A stretch of 13,895 bases of DNA. Origin: DASXYG01 sp036502625. Its GTDB lineage: Bacteria; Actinomycetota; Actinomycetes; Streptosporangiales; Streptosporangiaceae. The DNA lies in NCBI GenBank assembly GCA_036502625.1, contig DASXYG010000087.1, forward strand, positions 1-13,895. The letters run 5' to 3'. Of the stretch, positions 1 through 7,596 are shown in pieces. The notes under the pieces were generated by a model. It made no database searches. It had not been told where the DNA came from and saw only the letters and a program-made list of their open reading frames with translations. Positions within the stretch are counted from its first letter, which is position 1. Each line of letters begins with the position of its first letter. A program made the position numbers and the translations under genes.

Positions 1-2
1 AC

Positions 3-182
3 GAGTTCCAGATGCTCTACGGCATCCGCACCGCATCGCAGCGCCGGCTCGCGGAGGCCGGCGAGCGGATGCGCATCTACGTCCCCTACGGCGCAGACTG
101 GTACGGGTACTTCATGCGCCGCCTCGCCGAGCGCCCCGCGAACCTGGCCTTCTTCCTGCGGTCGTTCGCCCCCGGCCGCTGA
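3..182 (+). CDS. Proline dehydrogenase, C-terminal end (partial)
   Basis: Only the last 59 residues are present; the gene begins outside the window. The fragment starts EFQMLYGIR and continues through RIYVPYG and then RRLAERPAN before the stop at 180-182. The EFQMLYGIR and YVPYG blocks are characteristic of the FAD-dependent proline dehydrogenase barrel, close to its C-terminal end. The enzyme oxidises proline to 1-pyrroline-5-carboxylate and passes electrons to the respiratory chain, usually at the membrane. The next gene downstream on the same strand, 96 bases away, encodes the second enzyme of the same pathway. The two activities are therefore separate proteins here rather than one fused PutA, which is the usual actinobacterial arrangement. 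Identification is confident despite the short fragment because the motifs and the neighbour agree. Confidence 0.88.
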   Translation, partial: EFQMLYGIRTASQRRLAEAGERMRIYVPYGADWYGYFMRRLAERPANLAFFLRSFAPGR

Positions 183-263
183 CCGCGCGCAGCACCGACA
201 CCGACCCGTACCGACCCGCACCGCGCAGATCCGCTCAACACCGACCCGCACCGCCCGACCCAC

Positions 264-270
264 AAGGAGA
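264..270 (+). promoter_or_regulatory. Ribosome binding site of pruA
   Basis: AAGGAGA lies eight bases before the ATG at 279, a near-ideal Shine-Dalgarno sequence and spacing. It fixes the start of pruA. Confidence 0.8.
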
Positions 271-278
271 CACGCTTC

Positions 279-1907
<1,629 letters not shown>

Positions 1908-1922
1908 CGGCCCAGTACGCGC

Positions 1923-2411
1923 TCAGTACGCGGCGATCTCCGCCCGCCTCGGGTCGGCGATCGCCGCGTAGTCGGCCGTGGCCAGCGCCAGCGAGCGGTC
2001 GAGCCGCGCGGCGTTGAAGAAGACCTCCTCGCCGTCGAGCAGCCGCGGGTCGGCGACGAGCTCGAGCTCGGGGTCGAACGCGAACGGCAGGATCGTGCCG
2101 CTGGCGCTGCCCGCGAGCCGCTCGGCCGCCTCCTGGTCGGCGAACCCGGCGTACCGCCCGGAGTGCAGCCGCTTCACCGCGTCGAGGTCGACCCGGGCGT
2201 CGCCGGGCACCACGGCCAGCACGTAGCGGCGGGTCTTGCGGTCCACCTTCACCATCACCACGACGCACTTCGCGGCCCGCGCGAGGTCGTTGCCGCGCAT
2301 GCGGCTGACGATCTCCGTACGCCCCTCGGGCTCGTGGTCGATCAGCCGGTAGCGGGCGCCGCGCTCGTCGAGCAGCGCGATCAGCTTGTCGTATGTCTCG
2401 TGTTCGGCCAC
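1923..2411 (-). CDS. YbaK/YeaK-family aminoacyl-tRNA deacylase (trans-editing)
   Basis: A 162-residue single-domain protein of the YbaK/ProX fold. These stand-alone editing domains hydrolyse mischarged aminoacyl-tRNAs in the cytosol. Conserved features are the HEPEGRTEIVSRMRGN region (27-41), AAKCVVVMVK with Lys48 at the position of the family's essential lysine, VLAVVPGDARVDL, and the SGTILPFAFDPELELVADP segment near 104-122. It ends with EVFFNAARLDRSLALATADYAAIADP. These last blocks match the YeaK subgroup better than classical YbaK (Cys-tRNA-Pro deacylase), so the substrate is more likely a mischarged tRNA other than Cys-tRNA-Pro; this is inference. The GTG at 2411 is chosen because it opens MAEHETYDKL, the normal family N-terminus; the reading frame stays open further upstream but is not family-like. 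The gene converges on pruA with a 15-base gap and is divergent from the methyltransferase gene. Confidence 0.88.
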   Translation of the reverse strand: MAEHETYDKLIALLDERGARYRLIDHEPEGRTEIVSRMRGNDLARAAKCVVVMVKVDRKTRRYVLAVVPGDARVDLDAVKRLHSGRYAGFADQEAAERLAGSASGTILPFAFDPELELVADPRLLDGEEVFFNAARLDRSLALATADYAAIADPRRAEIAAY

Positions 2412-2474
2412 GCCGCCACCGTACGGGATCGGCGGCGTGCGTTTTTGTCGTACCCGGGCGGCAGAATGGGCGCT

Positions 2475-3038
2475 ATGGACGTGGACGATATCGCCGTCGG
2501 CGGGCTGGCCACGCCGGTCGGCCGGGTCACCGTGGCGGTCACCCGCGCCGGTCTCGCCGACGTGAGCTGGGGGTCCGACACCGAGATGGCCGCGCGCGTC
2601 GCGACGCGCGGCGGGCCGCCCGTGGTGGCCGACCCGGCGCGCGTCGGCCCGGCGCTCACCCAGCTCGCGGAGTACTTCTCCGGGTCGCGCCGAGACTTCG
2701 ACGTCCCCGTCGACTGGCGGTTCTTCTCCCCCGGCCAGCGCGCCGTCCTGGAGACGCTCTACACCACCGTGCCGTACGGCGCCTCGGTGACGTACGGGGA
2801 GCTGGCCGCGCGCAGCGGCACCGGCGTGCCCGCGCGCGGCATCGGCGTGCCCGCGCGCGGCATCGGCGCGATCATGGGGTCCAACCCGGTCCCGATCGTC
2901 GTGCCCTGCCACCGCGTGCTCGCCGCCGACGGCCTCGGGGGCTACAGCGGCGGCAACGGCGGCGACGGCCTGGCCGTCAAGCGCTGGCTGCTCACCCTCG
3001 AAGGCGTCCTGCCGCCCACGCTCGACTGGGCGCTGTGA
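2475..3038 (+). CDS. ogt: Methylated-DNA--[protein]-cysteine S-methyltransferase with an internal 7-residue duplication
   Basis: A 187-residue suicide repair protein that transfers alkyl groups from O6-alkylguanine or O4-alkylthymine in DNA to its own cysteine. The N-terminal domain occupies about 1-85 and the DNA-binding/catalytic domain 86-187: VPYGASVTYGELAARSG, then GSNPVPIVVPCHRV with acceptor Cys145, then GLGGYSGG and VKRWLLTLEGVLPPTLDW. The active-site PCHRV is intact. What is odd is the segment between the first two blocks: GVPARGI occurs twice in tandem (117-123 and 124-130), encoded by a perfect 21-bp repeat. This places seven extra residues at the arginine-finger/recognition-helix position, where relatives carry one such unit. 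The start could be ATG 2475 or, in frame, ATG 2466; neither has a strong ribosome site. The gene faces the lipoprotein gene convergently with a 7-base gap. Confidence 0.93.
   Translation: MDVDDIAVGGLATPVGRVTVAVTRAGLADVSWGSDTEMAARVATRGGPPVVADPARVGPALTQLAEYFSGSRRDFDVPVDWRFFSPGQRAVLETLYTTVPYGASVTYGELAARSGTGVPARGIGVPARGIGAIMGSNPVPIVVPCHRVLAADGLGGYSGGNGGDGLAVKRWLLTLEGVLPPTLDWAL
2823..2864 (+). repeat. Perfect 21-bp in-frame tandem duplication in ogt
   Basis: Unit 1 is 2823-2843 and unit 2 is 2844-2864, identical over 21 bases, with the next four bases (GGCG) continuing the pattern. Each unit encodes GVPARGI. The length is a multiple of three, so the reading frame is kept. Confidence 0.97.
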
Positions 3039-3045
3039 GCCGCCC

Positions 3046-4635
3046 CTAGCCGACGACCGCCGCCGGGCCGGCGGCGCTCTCGCGCGACGCCCGGTCCACC
3101 GCGGTCACGTAGTAGTGGCCGCTCTTCGCGTGGTCGGTGTAGGCGGGGGTACGGACGACCGCGACCAGGTGCTTGCCGTCGGCGAACCCGCAGCGGCCCG
3201 GCGCCTTCGAGAAGCGGTACACCGCGTACGACGTGGCGCCCGCCGCGGGCGACCACCTCAGCCGGACGTCGCCGCCGTCGCGCGCGGCCCGCAGGCCGGC
3301 GACCGCCGCCGGGGCGCCGTCGGGCGCGCCGGTGTCGACCGGCGTGAGCGCCGGGTGGGCGTACGGCCCGGAGACCAGGTCGTCGGTCATGCCGAGCCGG
3401 TTCGCGACGAGGTCGCGGGCGGAGAAGAAGATGTCGCCGTCGACCCGGCTCTGCCCCTGGTTCTCCTTCAGCAGCCGGGTCAGCTCCTTGCCGGACCGGA
3501 ACGCCGAGTCGGTGGACGTCTTGTTCACCCGGTACGCCGCCTGCCCGATGTAGAGCTGCACCGGGTGGTCCTTCGGCGCCTGCGCGACGAGCCCGTTCCA
3601 CCAGCGCACGAGCGTCTTGTACGACGCCACCTTGTCGCCGAGGGACCAGTAGAGCTGCGGCGCCACGTAGTCGACCCAGCCCTCGCGCACCCATTTCCTG
3701 GTGTCGGCGTAGACCGAGTCGTAGCTCTCCAGCCCGCTGGTGGCCGAACCGGCGGGGTCCGAGGACGTGTTCCGCCAGATGCCGAACGGGCTGATGCCGT
3801 AGCGCACCCACGGCTTCGCCTTGTGCGTCTGCTGCCCGACCTCGCGGACGAAGGCGTCCACGTTCGCCCGCCGCCAGGTGCCCTTGCCCTGCCCCTTGCC
3901 GTACTTCTTGTACGTCGCGTCGTCGGCGAACCGCTGGCCCGGCTGCGGATACGGGTAGAAGTGGTCGTCGAAGTGGACGCCGTCGATGTCGTACTTCCGC
4001 ACCACCTCGTTGATGACGCCCTCGACGAACGACCGCACCGCGGGGATGCCCGGGTCGTAGTAGAGCCGCCCCTGGAAGCGGTGCGTCCAGCCCTTGTGGA
4101 CAACGGCCGGGTGGTTCGCCGGCAGCGGCTTGTCGCCCTCGGTGGTCACCTGGAACGGGTTGAACCAGGCGTGCAGCTCCAGGTTGCGGCGGTGCGCCTC
4201 GGTGGCGAGGAACGCCAGCGGGTCGTAGCCGGGGTCGCGGCCCGGTGTGCCGGTGAGCGCCTGCGACCAGGGTTCGTACGACGACTTGTAGAAGGCGTCC
4301 GCGCGGTCGCGCACCTGGACGAAGACGGCGTTCATGCGCATGCGCACGGCCGCGTCGAGGTACGCGGTCAGCTCGCGCTTCTGCGTCGCCACCGGCAGGC
4401 CGGGACGGCTCGGCCAGTCGAGGTTGCGGAACGTGGAGATCCACATGCCGCGCATCTGCCGCTTCGGGGCCGACGGCACGGCCGCGCATTTCGCGTCGGG
4501 CGGCTGACCGGTGCTGGCCACCGCGGACGGCGCCGCGCGCGACGGGCCGTCAGCCGCGCCGTTCTGGCATGCCGCGAGCGTCGTGACCACCAAGATCGCG
4601 GCGGCGGCGCACGCGCCGCGCCGGATTGCCCCCAT
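3046..4635 (-). CDS. Lipoprotein with GH10-like (GHL10/DUF187, YngK-type) domain and C-terminal FN3
   Basis: A 529-residue exported lipoprotein. The signal sequence has two arginines, a hydrophobic run and the lipobox LAAC with lipidated Cys23. A low-complexity linker of about 30 residues follows. Residues ~58-430 match the glycosyl-hydrolase-like 10 family (PF02638): MRGMWISTFRNLDWPS (61-76), AVFVQVRDRADAFYKS, AWFNPFQV (156-163), DIDGVHFDDHFYPYP (216-230), WVRYGISPFGIWRN and WVDYVAPQLYW (320-330). The paired acids Asp223/Asp224 lie in the conserved barrel strand and are candidate catalytic residues. Residues ~441-529 form a fibronectin type III-like domain (DVRLRWSPAAGATSYAVYR ... YYVTAVDRASRES). 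The family is linked to cell-wall or extracellular glycan cleavage, but the substrate is not settled. The ATG at 4635 is chosen because the signal peptide begins there and GAAGGGGA lies upstream; the 38-residue upstream extension has no such character. Confidence 0.9.
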   Translation of the reverse strand: MGAIRRGACAAAAILVVTTLAACQNGAADGPSRAAPSAVASTGQPPDAKCAAVPSAPKRQMRGMWISTFRNLDWPSRPGLPVATQKRELTAYLDAAVRMRMNAVFVQVRDRADAFYKSSYEPWSQALTGTPGRDPGYDPLAFLATEAHRRNLELHAWFNPFQVTTEGDKPLPANHPAVVHKGWTHRFQGRLYYDPGIPAVRSFVEGVINEVVRKYDIDGVHFDDHFYPYPQPGQRFADDATYKKYGKGQGKGTWRRANVDAFVREVGQQTHKAKPWVRYGISPFGIWRNTSSDPAGSATSGLESYDSVYADTRKWVREGWVDYVAPQLYWSLGDKVASYKTLVRWWNGLVAQAPKDHPVQLYIGQAAYRVNKTSTDSAFRSGKELTRLLKENQGQSRVDGDIFFSARDLVANRLGMTDDLVSGPYAHPALTPVDTGAPDGAPAAVAGLRAARDGGDVRLRWSPAAGATSYAVYRFSKAPGRCGFADGKHLVAVVRTPAYTDHAKSGHYYVTAVDRASRESAAGPAAVVG

Positions 4636-4874
4636 GCGGACCGGGTCCCCTTCCCGTCGGCTCCGTAGCCGTCCACGGTAGCGGGGCGGAGGATCCCGCA
4701 CCCCCCGGACCGGTGAGCCCGGGACCACCGAAAACCGTCCGATGACCACTCGTGACCAGGCGAATTCGCATAGTGGACGGCATTGGACTTTTCGACGGTT
4801 TCATGCTCCCCTAATCCCTGGTCATTCGGCGGCGGCCACCTCCCGGCCGTCGCGATCCTCAGGGGGAGATTCGC
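4636..4874. promoter_or_regulatory. Divergent intergenic region with three TGACCA-type motifs
   Basis: This 239-base gap separates the divergent lipoprotein and membrane-protein genes and must carry both promoters. ATGACCA (4742-4748), GTGACCA (4751-4757) and the reverse TGGTCAT (4819-4825) recur. AAACCGTC (4732-4739) is mirrored by GACGGTTT (4794-4801). CATAGT (4769-4774) resembles a -10 box for the rightward gene, and the same CATAGTGG string recurs at 6161 before the DUF6221-like gene. No complete -35/-10 pair is convincing, so this is a candidate regulatory region only. Confidence 0.35.
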
Positions 4875-6101
4875 GTGAAGCGGGCCGATCGACCGCGGGC
4901 CGGCGCGTCGGCACCCGAGAACAACGGCGACGCCCCGACCCCCGCCGCACCATCCGGCCGGCACCGTCCAGCCACCTCGACCGAGCGCATCGACCGCGCG
5001 ATCCGCGACGACGGCGCGCGCGGCGACACACGGCGCGCACCGGCGCGCGCCCCGTCGTGGGGCCGCGTGCTGGTCTCCACCGGGCGCGTGTGGCTCGGCC
5101 GCCGCGTCCCGTCGCGTACGGCGCGGCGCGCGGTCACCATCGGCGTCGCCGCCGTCGTGGTGGTCGCCGTTGCGGGCGCCGTCCTGGCCACCCGCTCGGC
5201 CGACCCGAAGGCCGCGAACACCGGCGCCGATCCGGACGCCGCCGCGCGCACCGCCGCCGCGGCCTGGATCTCCCACGACGTGACCGCCGGCACGCGGATG
5301 GCGTGCGAGCGCGCCATGTGCGCCCGCCTGCGGTCCACCGGCGTCGACGGCGGCGACCTCGTGGAGATCGGCGGCGACGCCACGAAGCTCTCCGGCGCGC
5401 GGCTGGTCGTCGCCACCCGCGCCGTACGCGAGCGGTTCGGCACCGCGCTGGCCTACACCATCGCCCCCGACGTCCTCGGCATCTTCGGCGTCGGGCCGTC
5501 CCGCGTGGAGGTCCGCGAGCGCAGCCCGTACGGCCTCGCGGCGCACGACCGGGCGAAGGCGCGCGAGCAGAAGTCGCGCCAGCACGCCGGGCTCCAGCTC
5601 CTGAACATCCCGCACGTCCACACCACGTCCGACGCCATGCACGAACTGGCCGCCGGCGAGGTCGACAACCGGCTGGTCTACACGCTGGCGAAGCTGGCCC
5701 GCCACCACACGCTCGACATCGCGTCGTTCTCCGGCCGCGGCCCGTACACCGGCATCGACGTCCCCGAGCGCGTCGTCGACATCGACCAGGTGGACGGCTC
5801 GTCGGCGATCGGCGACAACCCGGCGATCGGCAACGCTCTGCACACGGTCCGCGTCCAGAGCGGCACGTTCCGCGCGGCCTCGGCCCAACTTGTCGGCTCC
5901 GGCTCCGGCGGCGGTGTGCTGCGAATCACCTTCACCGCCCCGACCCCGCCGAACGTCCTGCGCGGCGGCCTGCCGCGCGGCCTCCGTCCGCAGCCCAAGC
6001 CGAAGCCGAAACCGCACCCGAAGCGGACGCGCGAACCCCGGCGTACGACCGCTTCGACGGTGCCGGCGACGCCCACACCCACCACCCGGTCGCACCGGTG
6101 A
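4875..6101 (+). CDS. Single-pass membrane protein with conserved extracytoplasmic domain, function unknown
   Basis: A 408-residue protein I cannot assign to a named family, although its outer domain looks like one widespread in actinomycetes. The GTG start at 4875 is preceded by AGGGGGAG with six bases between. Residues 1-85 are cytoplasmic, rich in Arg, Ala and Pro and probably disordered. Residues ~86-105 (AVTIGVAAVVVVAVAGAVLA) form one membrane helix with positive charge on its N-side, giving an N-in, C-out topology. The outer domain runs from ~120 to 370 and begins AAAAWISHDVTAGTRMACERAMC, with Cys144 and Cys149 likely paired. It continues with GARLVVATRAVRERFG and ends GVLRITFTAPTPPNVL. 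The last ~35 residues hold an alternating Lys-Pro stretch (PKPKPKPHPK) and a Thr/Pro-rich end, suggesting cell-wall contact. The WI...V..G and VVATRAVR pattern resembles the soluble C-terminal domain of actinobacterial membrane glycosyltransferases; this is a weak inference. Confidence 0.8.
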   Translation: MKRADRPRAGASAPENNGDAPTPAAPSGRHRPATSTERIDRAIRDDGARGDTRRAPARAPSWGRVLVSTGRVWLGRRVPSRTARRAVTIGVAAVVVVAVAGAVLATRSADPKAANTGADPDAAARTAAAAWISHDVTAGTRMACERAMCARLRSTGVDGGDLVEIGGDATKLSGARLVVATRAVRERFGTALAYTIAPDVLGIFGVGPSRVEVRERSPYGLAAHDRAKAREQKSRQHAGLQLLNIPHVHTTSDAMHELAAGEVDNRLVYTLAKLARHHTLDIASFSGRGPYTGIDVPERVVDIDQVDGSSAIGDNPAIGNALHTVRVQSGTFRAASAQLVGSGSGGGVLRITFTAPTPPNVLRGGLPRGLRPQPKPKPKPHPKRTREPRRTTASTVPATPTPTTRSHR

Positions 6102-6285
6102 GCGGCAACCGTCCGCGATCAGATTCGCGGGGCGCGCCACCGCCGACCCCGCGGCTCCGGCATAGTGGGTGACCCGACATCCGCACCCGGCGCGGCACGC
6201 GCCCGGCTGTGATGGGCCGGTTCCCCAGAAATCGGCGCAGTGGCAAGGCACGGAAGACCGATTCCGTTCGAACCGGTGGAAGGAG

Positions 6286-6294
6286 ATGAGCGTG
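6286..6294 (+). promoter_or_regulatory. Start-site choice for the DUF6221-like gene
   Basis: AAGGAG occupies 6280-6285. The ATG at 6286 directly abuts it, with no spacing, and would be a poor start. The GTG at 6292 has the normal six-base spacing, so it is the likely start. Both are in frame. Confidence 0.6.
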
Positions 6295-6813
6295 CGCGAC
6301 CTGATCGACTTCCTCTACGCGCGCTTCGACGAGGACTCCCGCGTGGCGCAGGAGGCCAAGACCGGGTTCCTCGGCTGGCTGTCCACGCTGTCGCTCCGCT
6401 CGCCGGCCGTGGCCCTCCAGGCGACGTACGTCATGCACTGGCAGCCGACGCGGGCGCTGGACGAGATCGAGGCCAAGCGGCGCCGGCTCGACGTCATCGT
6501 GAACTCCCCGGGCGTCAACCGCGAGGCGCGGCGGCGGCTGCTGCTCGCCGAGGCCTCGCCGTACTACCGGCACCCGGAGTTCCGCGCCGACTGGCACAAC
6601 ATCGACGGCGACACCGGCATACCGCCCGCGCCCCAGGCGCCGCCGCCCCCGGCGTACGCACCGCAGGCGCGGCCCGCGGTCGCTCCGCCAGGGCCGCCGA
6701 ACGTCGGGCCGGGCTCGGGCCCCATCCCCAGCCCCGGCTACGCGCAGCCGGGCCCGATGGCGCCCGGCCACGCCGCGCCCGACACCCTCGGCAGCGGGCA
6801 GTGGCGCCCCTGA
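6292..6813 (+). CDS. DUF6221-like protein with proline-rich C-terminal tail
   Basis: A 173-residue protein of unknown function. Residues 1-102 resemble the actinobacterial DUF6221 family: the opening RDLIDFLYARFDEDSRVAQ, the central ALDEIEAKRRRLDVI (55-69), and the closing LLLAEASPYYRHPEFRADWH, the usual C-terminal signature of that family. Such proteins are small, cytosolic and often phage- or plasmid-associated, with no known activity. The unusual part is the tail from ~110 to 173, almost entirely Pro, Ala and Gly (PPAPQAPPPPAYAPQ, GPIPSPGYAQPGP), predicted to be disordered; ordinary family members end near the WH. The GTG at 6292 is preferred over ATG 6286 on ribosome-site spacing, and a much earlier in-frame ATG at 6169 is rejected because it lacks a ribosome site. 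The gene lies 190 bases after the membrane-protein gene on the same strand, with a possible -10 (CATAGT) at 6161-6166. Confidence 0.75.
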   Translation: MRDLIDFLYARFDEDSRVAQEAKTGFLGWLSTLSLRSPAVALQATYVMHWQPTRALDEIEAKRRRLDVIVNSPGVNREARRRLLLAEASPYYRHPEFRADWHNIDGDTGIPPAPQAPPPPAYAPQARPAVAPPGPPNVGPGSGPIPSPGYAQPGPMAPGHAAPDTLGSGQWRP

Positions 6814-6837
6814 GCGGCGCGCACCGCCCGGGGCGCC
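6803..6837. terminator. Two-tier stem-loop terminator between convergent genes
   Basis: GGCGCCCC (6803-6810) pairs perfectly with GGGGCGCC (6830-6837). Inside the loop GCGG (6814-6817) can pair with CCGC (6824-6827). The structure spans the stop codon of the DUF6221-like gene and the 27-base gap to the convergent secreted-protein gene, and could serve both. There is no T-tract, which is common for actinomycete terminators. Confidence 0.55.
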
Positions 6838-6840
6838 CGG

Positions 6841-7353
6841 TCAGCCCTTCAGCGGCGTGAGCCGTACGGCGCAGCCCGGCCACATCTCGCCGTACCACGC
6901 GCAGCCGCCGGGGAAGTGGCCGACGTCGAACTGGTCGGCGTGCGAGAGCTCCACGGTCGTGCGCACCAGCGTCCGCTGGGTCGACGGCAGGTCCACCTCT
7001 ATGGGGAACCGCGCGGTCGCGCCCGGCGCGAGCGCGGGCATCGCCTGCTCCGACGACGCGATGGCCGTGCACTTGTCGAGCCGGCCGAGCGGCCGGTCCG
7101 GCGGGCAGAGCTGCGTCGTCCGCAGCACGCGCACACCGGTCGCGCGGAACAGCCCGTGGTTGGTGACCGTCGCCTCGTAGATCAGGTTGTTGCGCTCACC
7201 GATGGTCGGCTCGCTCACGGTGGGCCGCAGGAACGTCGGGTGCAGCGGGTCCCCGTAGTTCCGGGTGTGCGCCCCCGCCGGTGTGGCCGCCGCAAGCGAC
7301 GTGGCCATCGCGAGCGCGAGTGCCGCCGCGAGACGCCCGCTTCGTGCGCGCAT
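6841..7353 (-). CDS. Small secreted protein with four cysteines, function unknown
   Basis: A 170-residue exported protein. The N-terminus MRARSGRLAAALALAMATSL with ATPAGA-HT is a clear Sec signal peptide, with cleavage predicted after residue 28. The mature ~142-residue part has segments such as IYEATVTNHGLFRATGVRVL (58-77) and ALAPGATARFPIEVDLPS with RTTVELSHAD. The alternating pattern resembles an immunoglobulin-like beta-sandwich of the DUF11/CARDB kind, but I cannot name a family. Cys83, Cys95, Cys141 and Cys151 are spaced to form two disulfides. GGAGG in the minus strand precedes adjacent GTG (7356) and ATG (7353) codons; ATG 7353 has the better spacing (eight bases). The gene is divergent from the M64 peptidase gene across 243 bases, so shared regulation or a joint role outside the cell is possible, but it is not shown. 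Confidence 0.82.
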   Translation of the reverse strand: MRARSGRLAAALALAMATSLAAATPAGAHTRNYGDPLHPTFLRPTVSEPTIGERNNLIYEATVTNHGLFRATGVRVLRTTQLCPPDRPLGRLDKCTAIASSEQAMPALAPGATARFPIEVDLPSTQRTLVRTTVELSHADQFDVGHFPGGCAWYGEMWPGCAVRLTPLKG

Positions 7354-7596
7354 CACGTGTACCTCCGCAGTGAGTCGGCTGTCCTGCCAGATGTGGCCGG
7401 GTATGCCCGCCAAGAATGACATCCGGGGCGGCCGTGAATGCCGACTTCGCATTTTCGTCGCGTTCACACGGAACCGTGACATATTTCGCATCATTCGGAG
7501 CCGAGTCGTGCATGCGACGGCGCGTCCGAGGACCGTACCGGAAAATCTCGCCTAGCTTCGCAATGAACAATGGGCGCGAGATTCCGGGGGGTATGA
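7354..7596. promoter_or_regulatory. Divergent promoter region, secreted protein / M64 peptidase
   Basis: This 243-base region is visibly more AT-rich than its surroundings, for example ACATATTTCGCATCATTCG near 7479-7497. TAGCTT (7553-7558) fits a TAnnnT -10 box for the peptidase gene. GGAAC at 7470-7474 resembles an ECF-type -35 element, but no clear matching -10 follows. GGGGGG (7586-7591) is the probable ribosome site for the ATG at 7597. Confidence 0.35.

Noticed and set aside
183..278. Proline riboswitch or attenuator before pruA
   Set aside because: No stable alternative stems were found, only short direct repeats.
2412..2912. N-terminal extension of the YeaK-like protein
   Set aside because: The extension is antisense to ogt and low complexity; the family N-terminus begins at GTG 2411.
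3115..4668. Long plus-strand frame opposite the lipoprotein gene
   Set aside because: It is a GC-rich shadow frame of Arg/Val/Gly-rich sequence without motifs; the minus-strand gene has clear domains and a lipobox.
6169..6291. Upstream ATG at 6169 as the start of the DUF6221-like gene
   Set aside because: It has no ribosome site and the extra residues are not family-like, while AAGGAG stands at correct spacing before GTG 6292.
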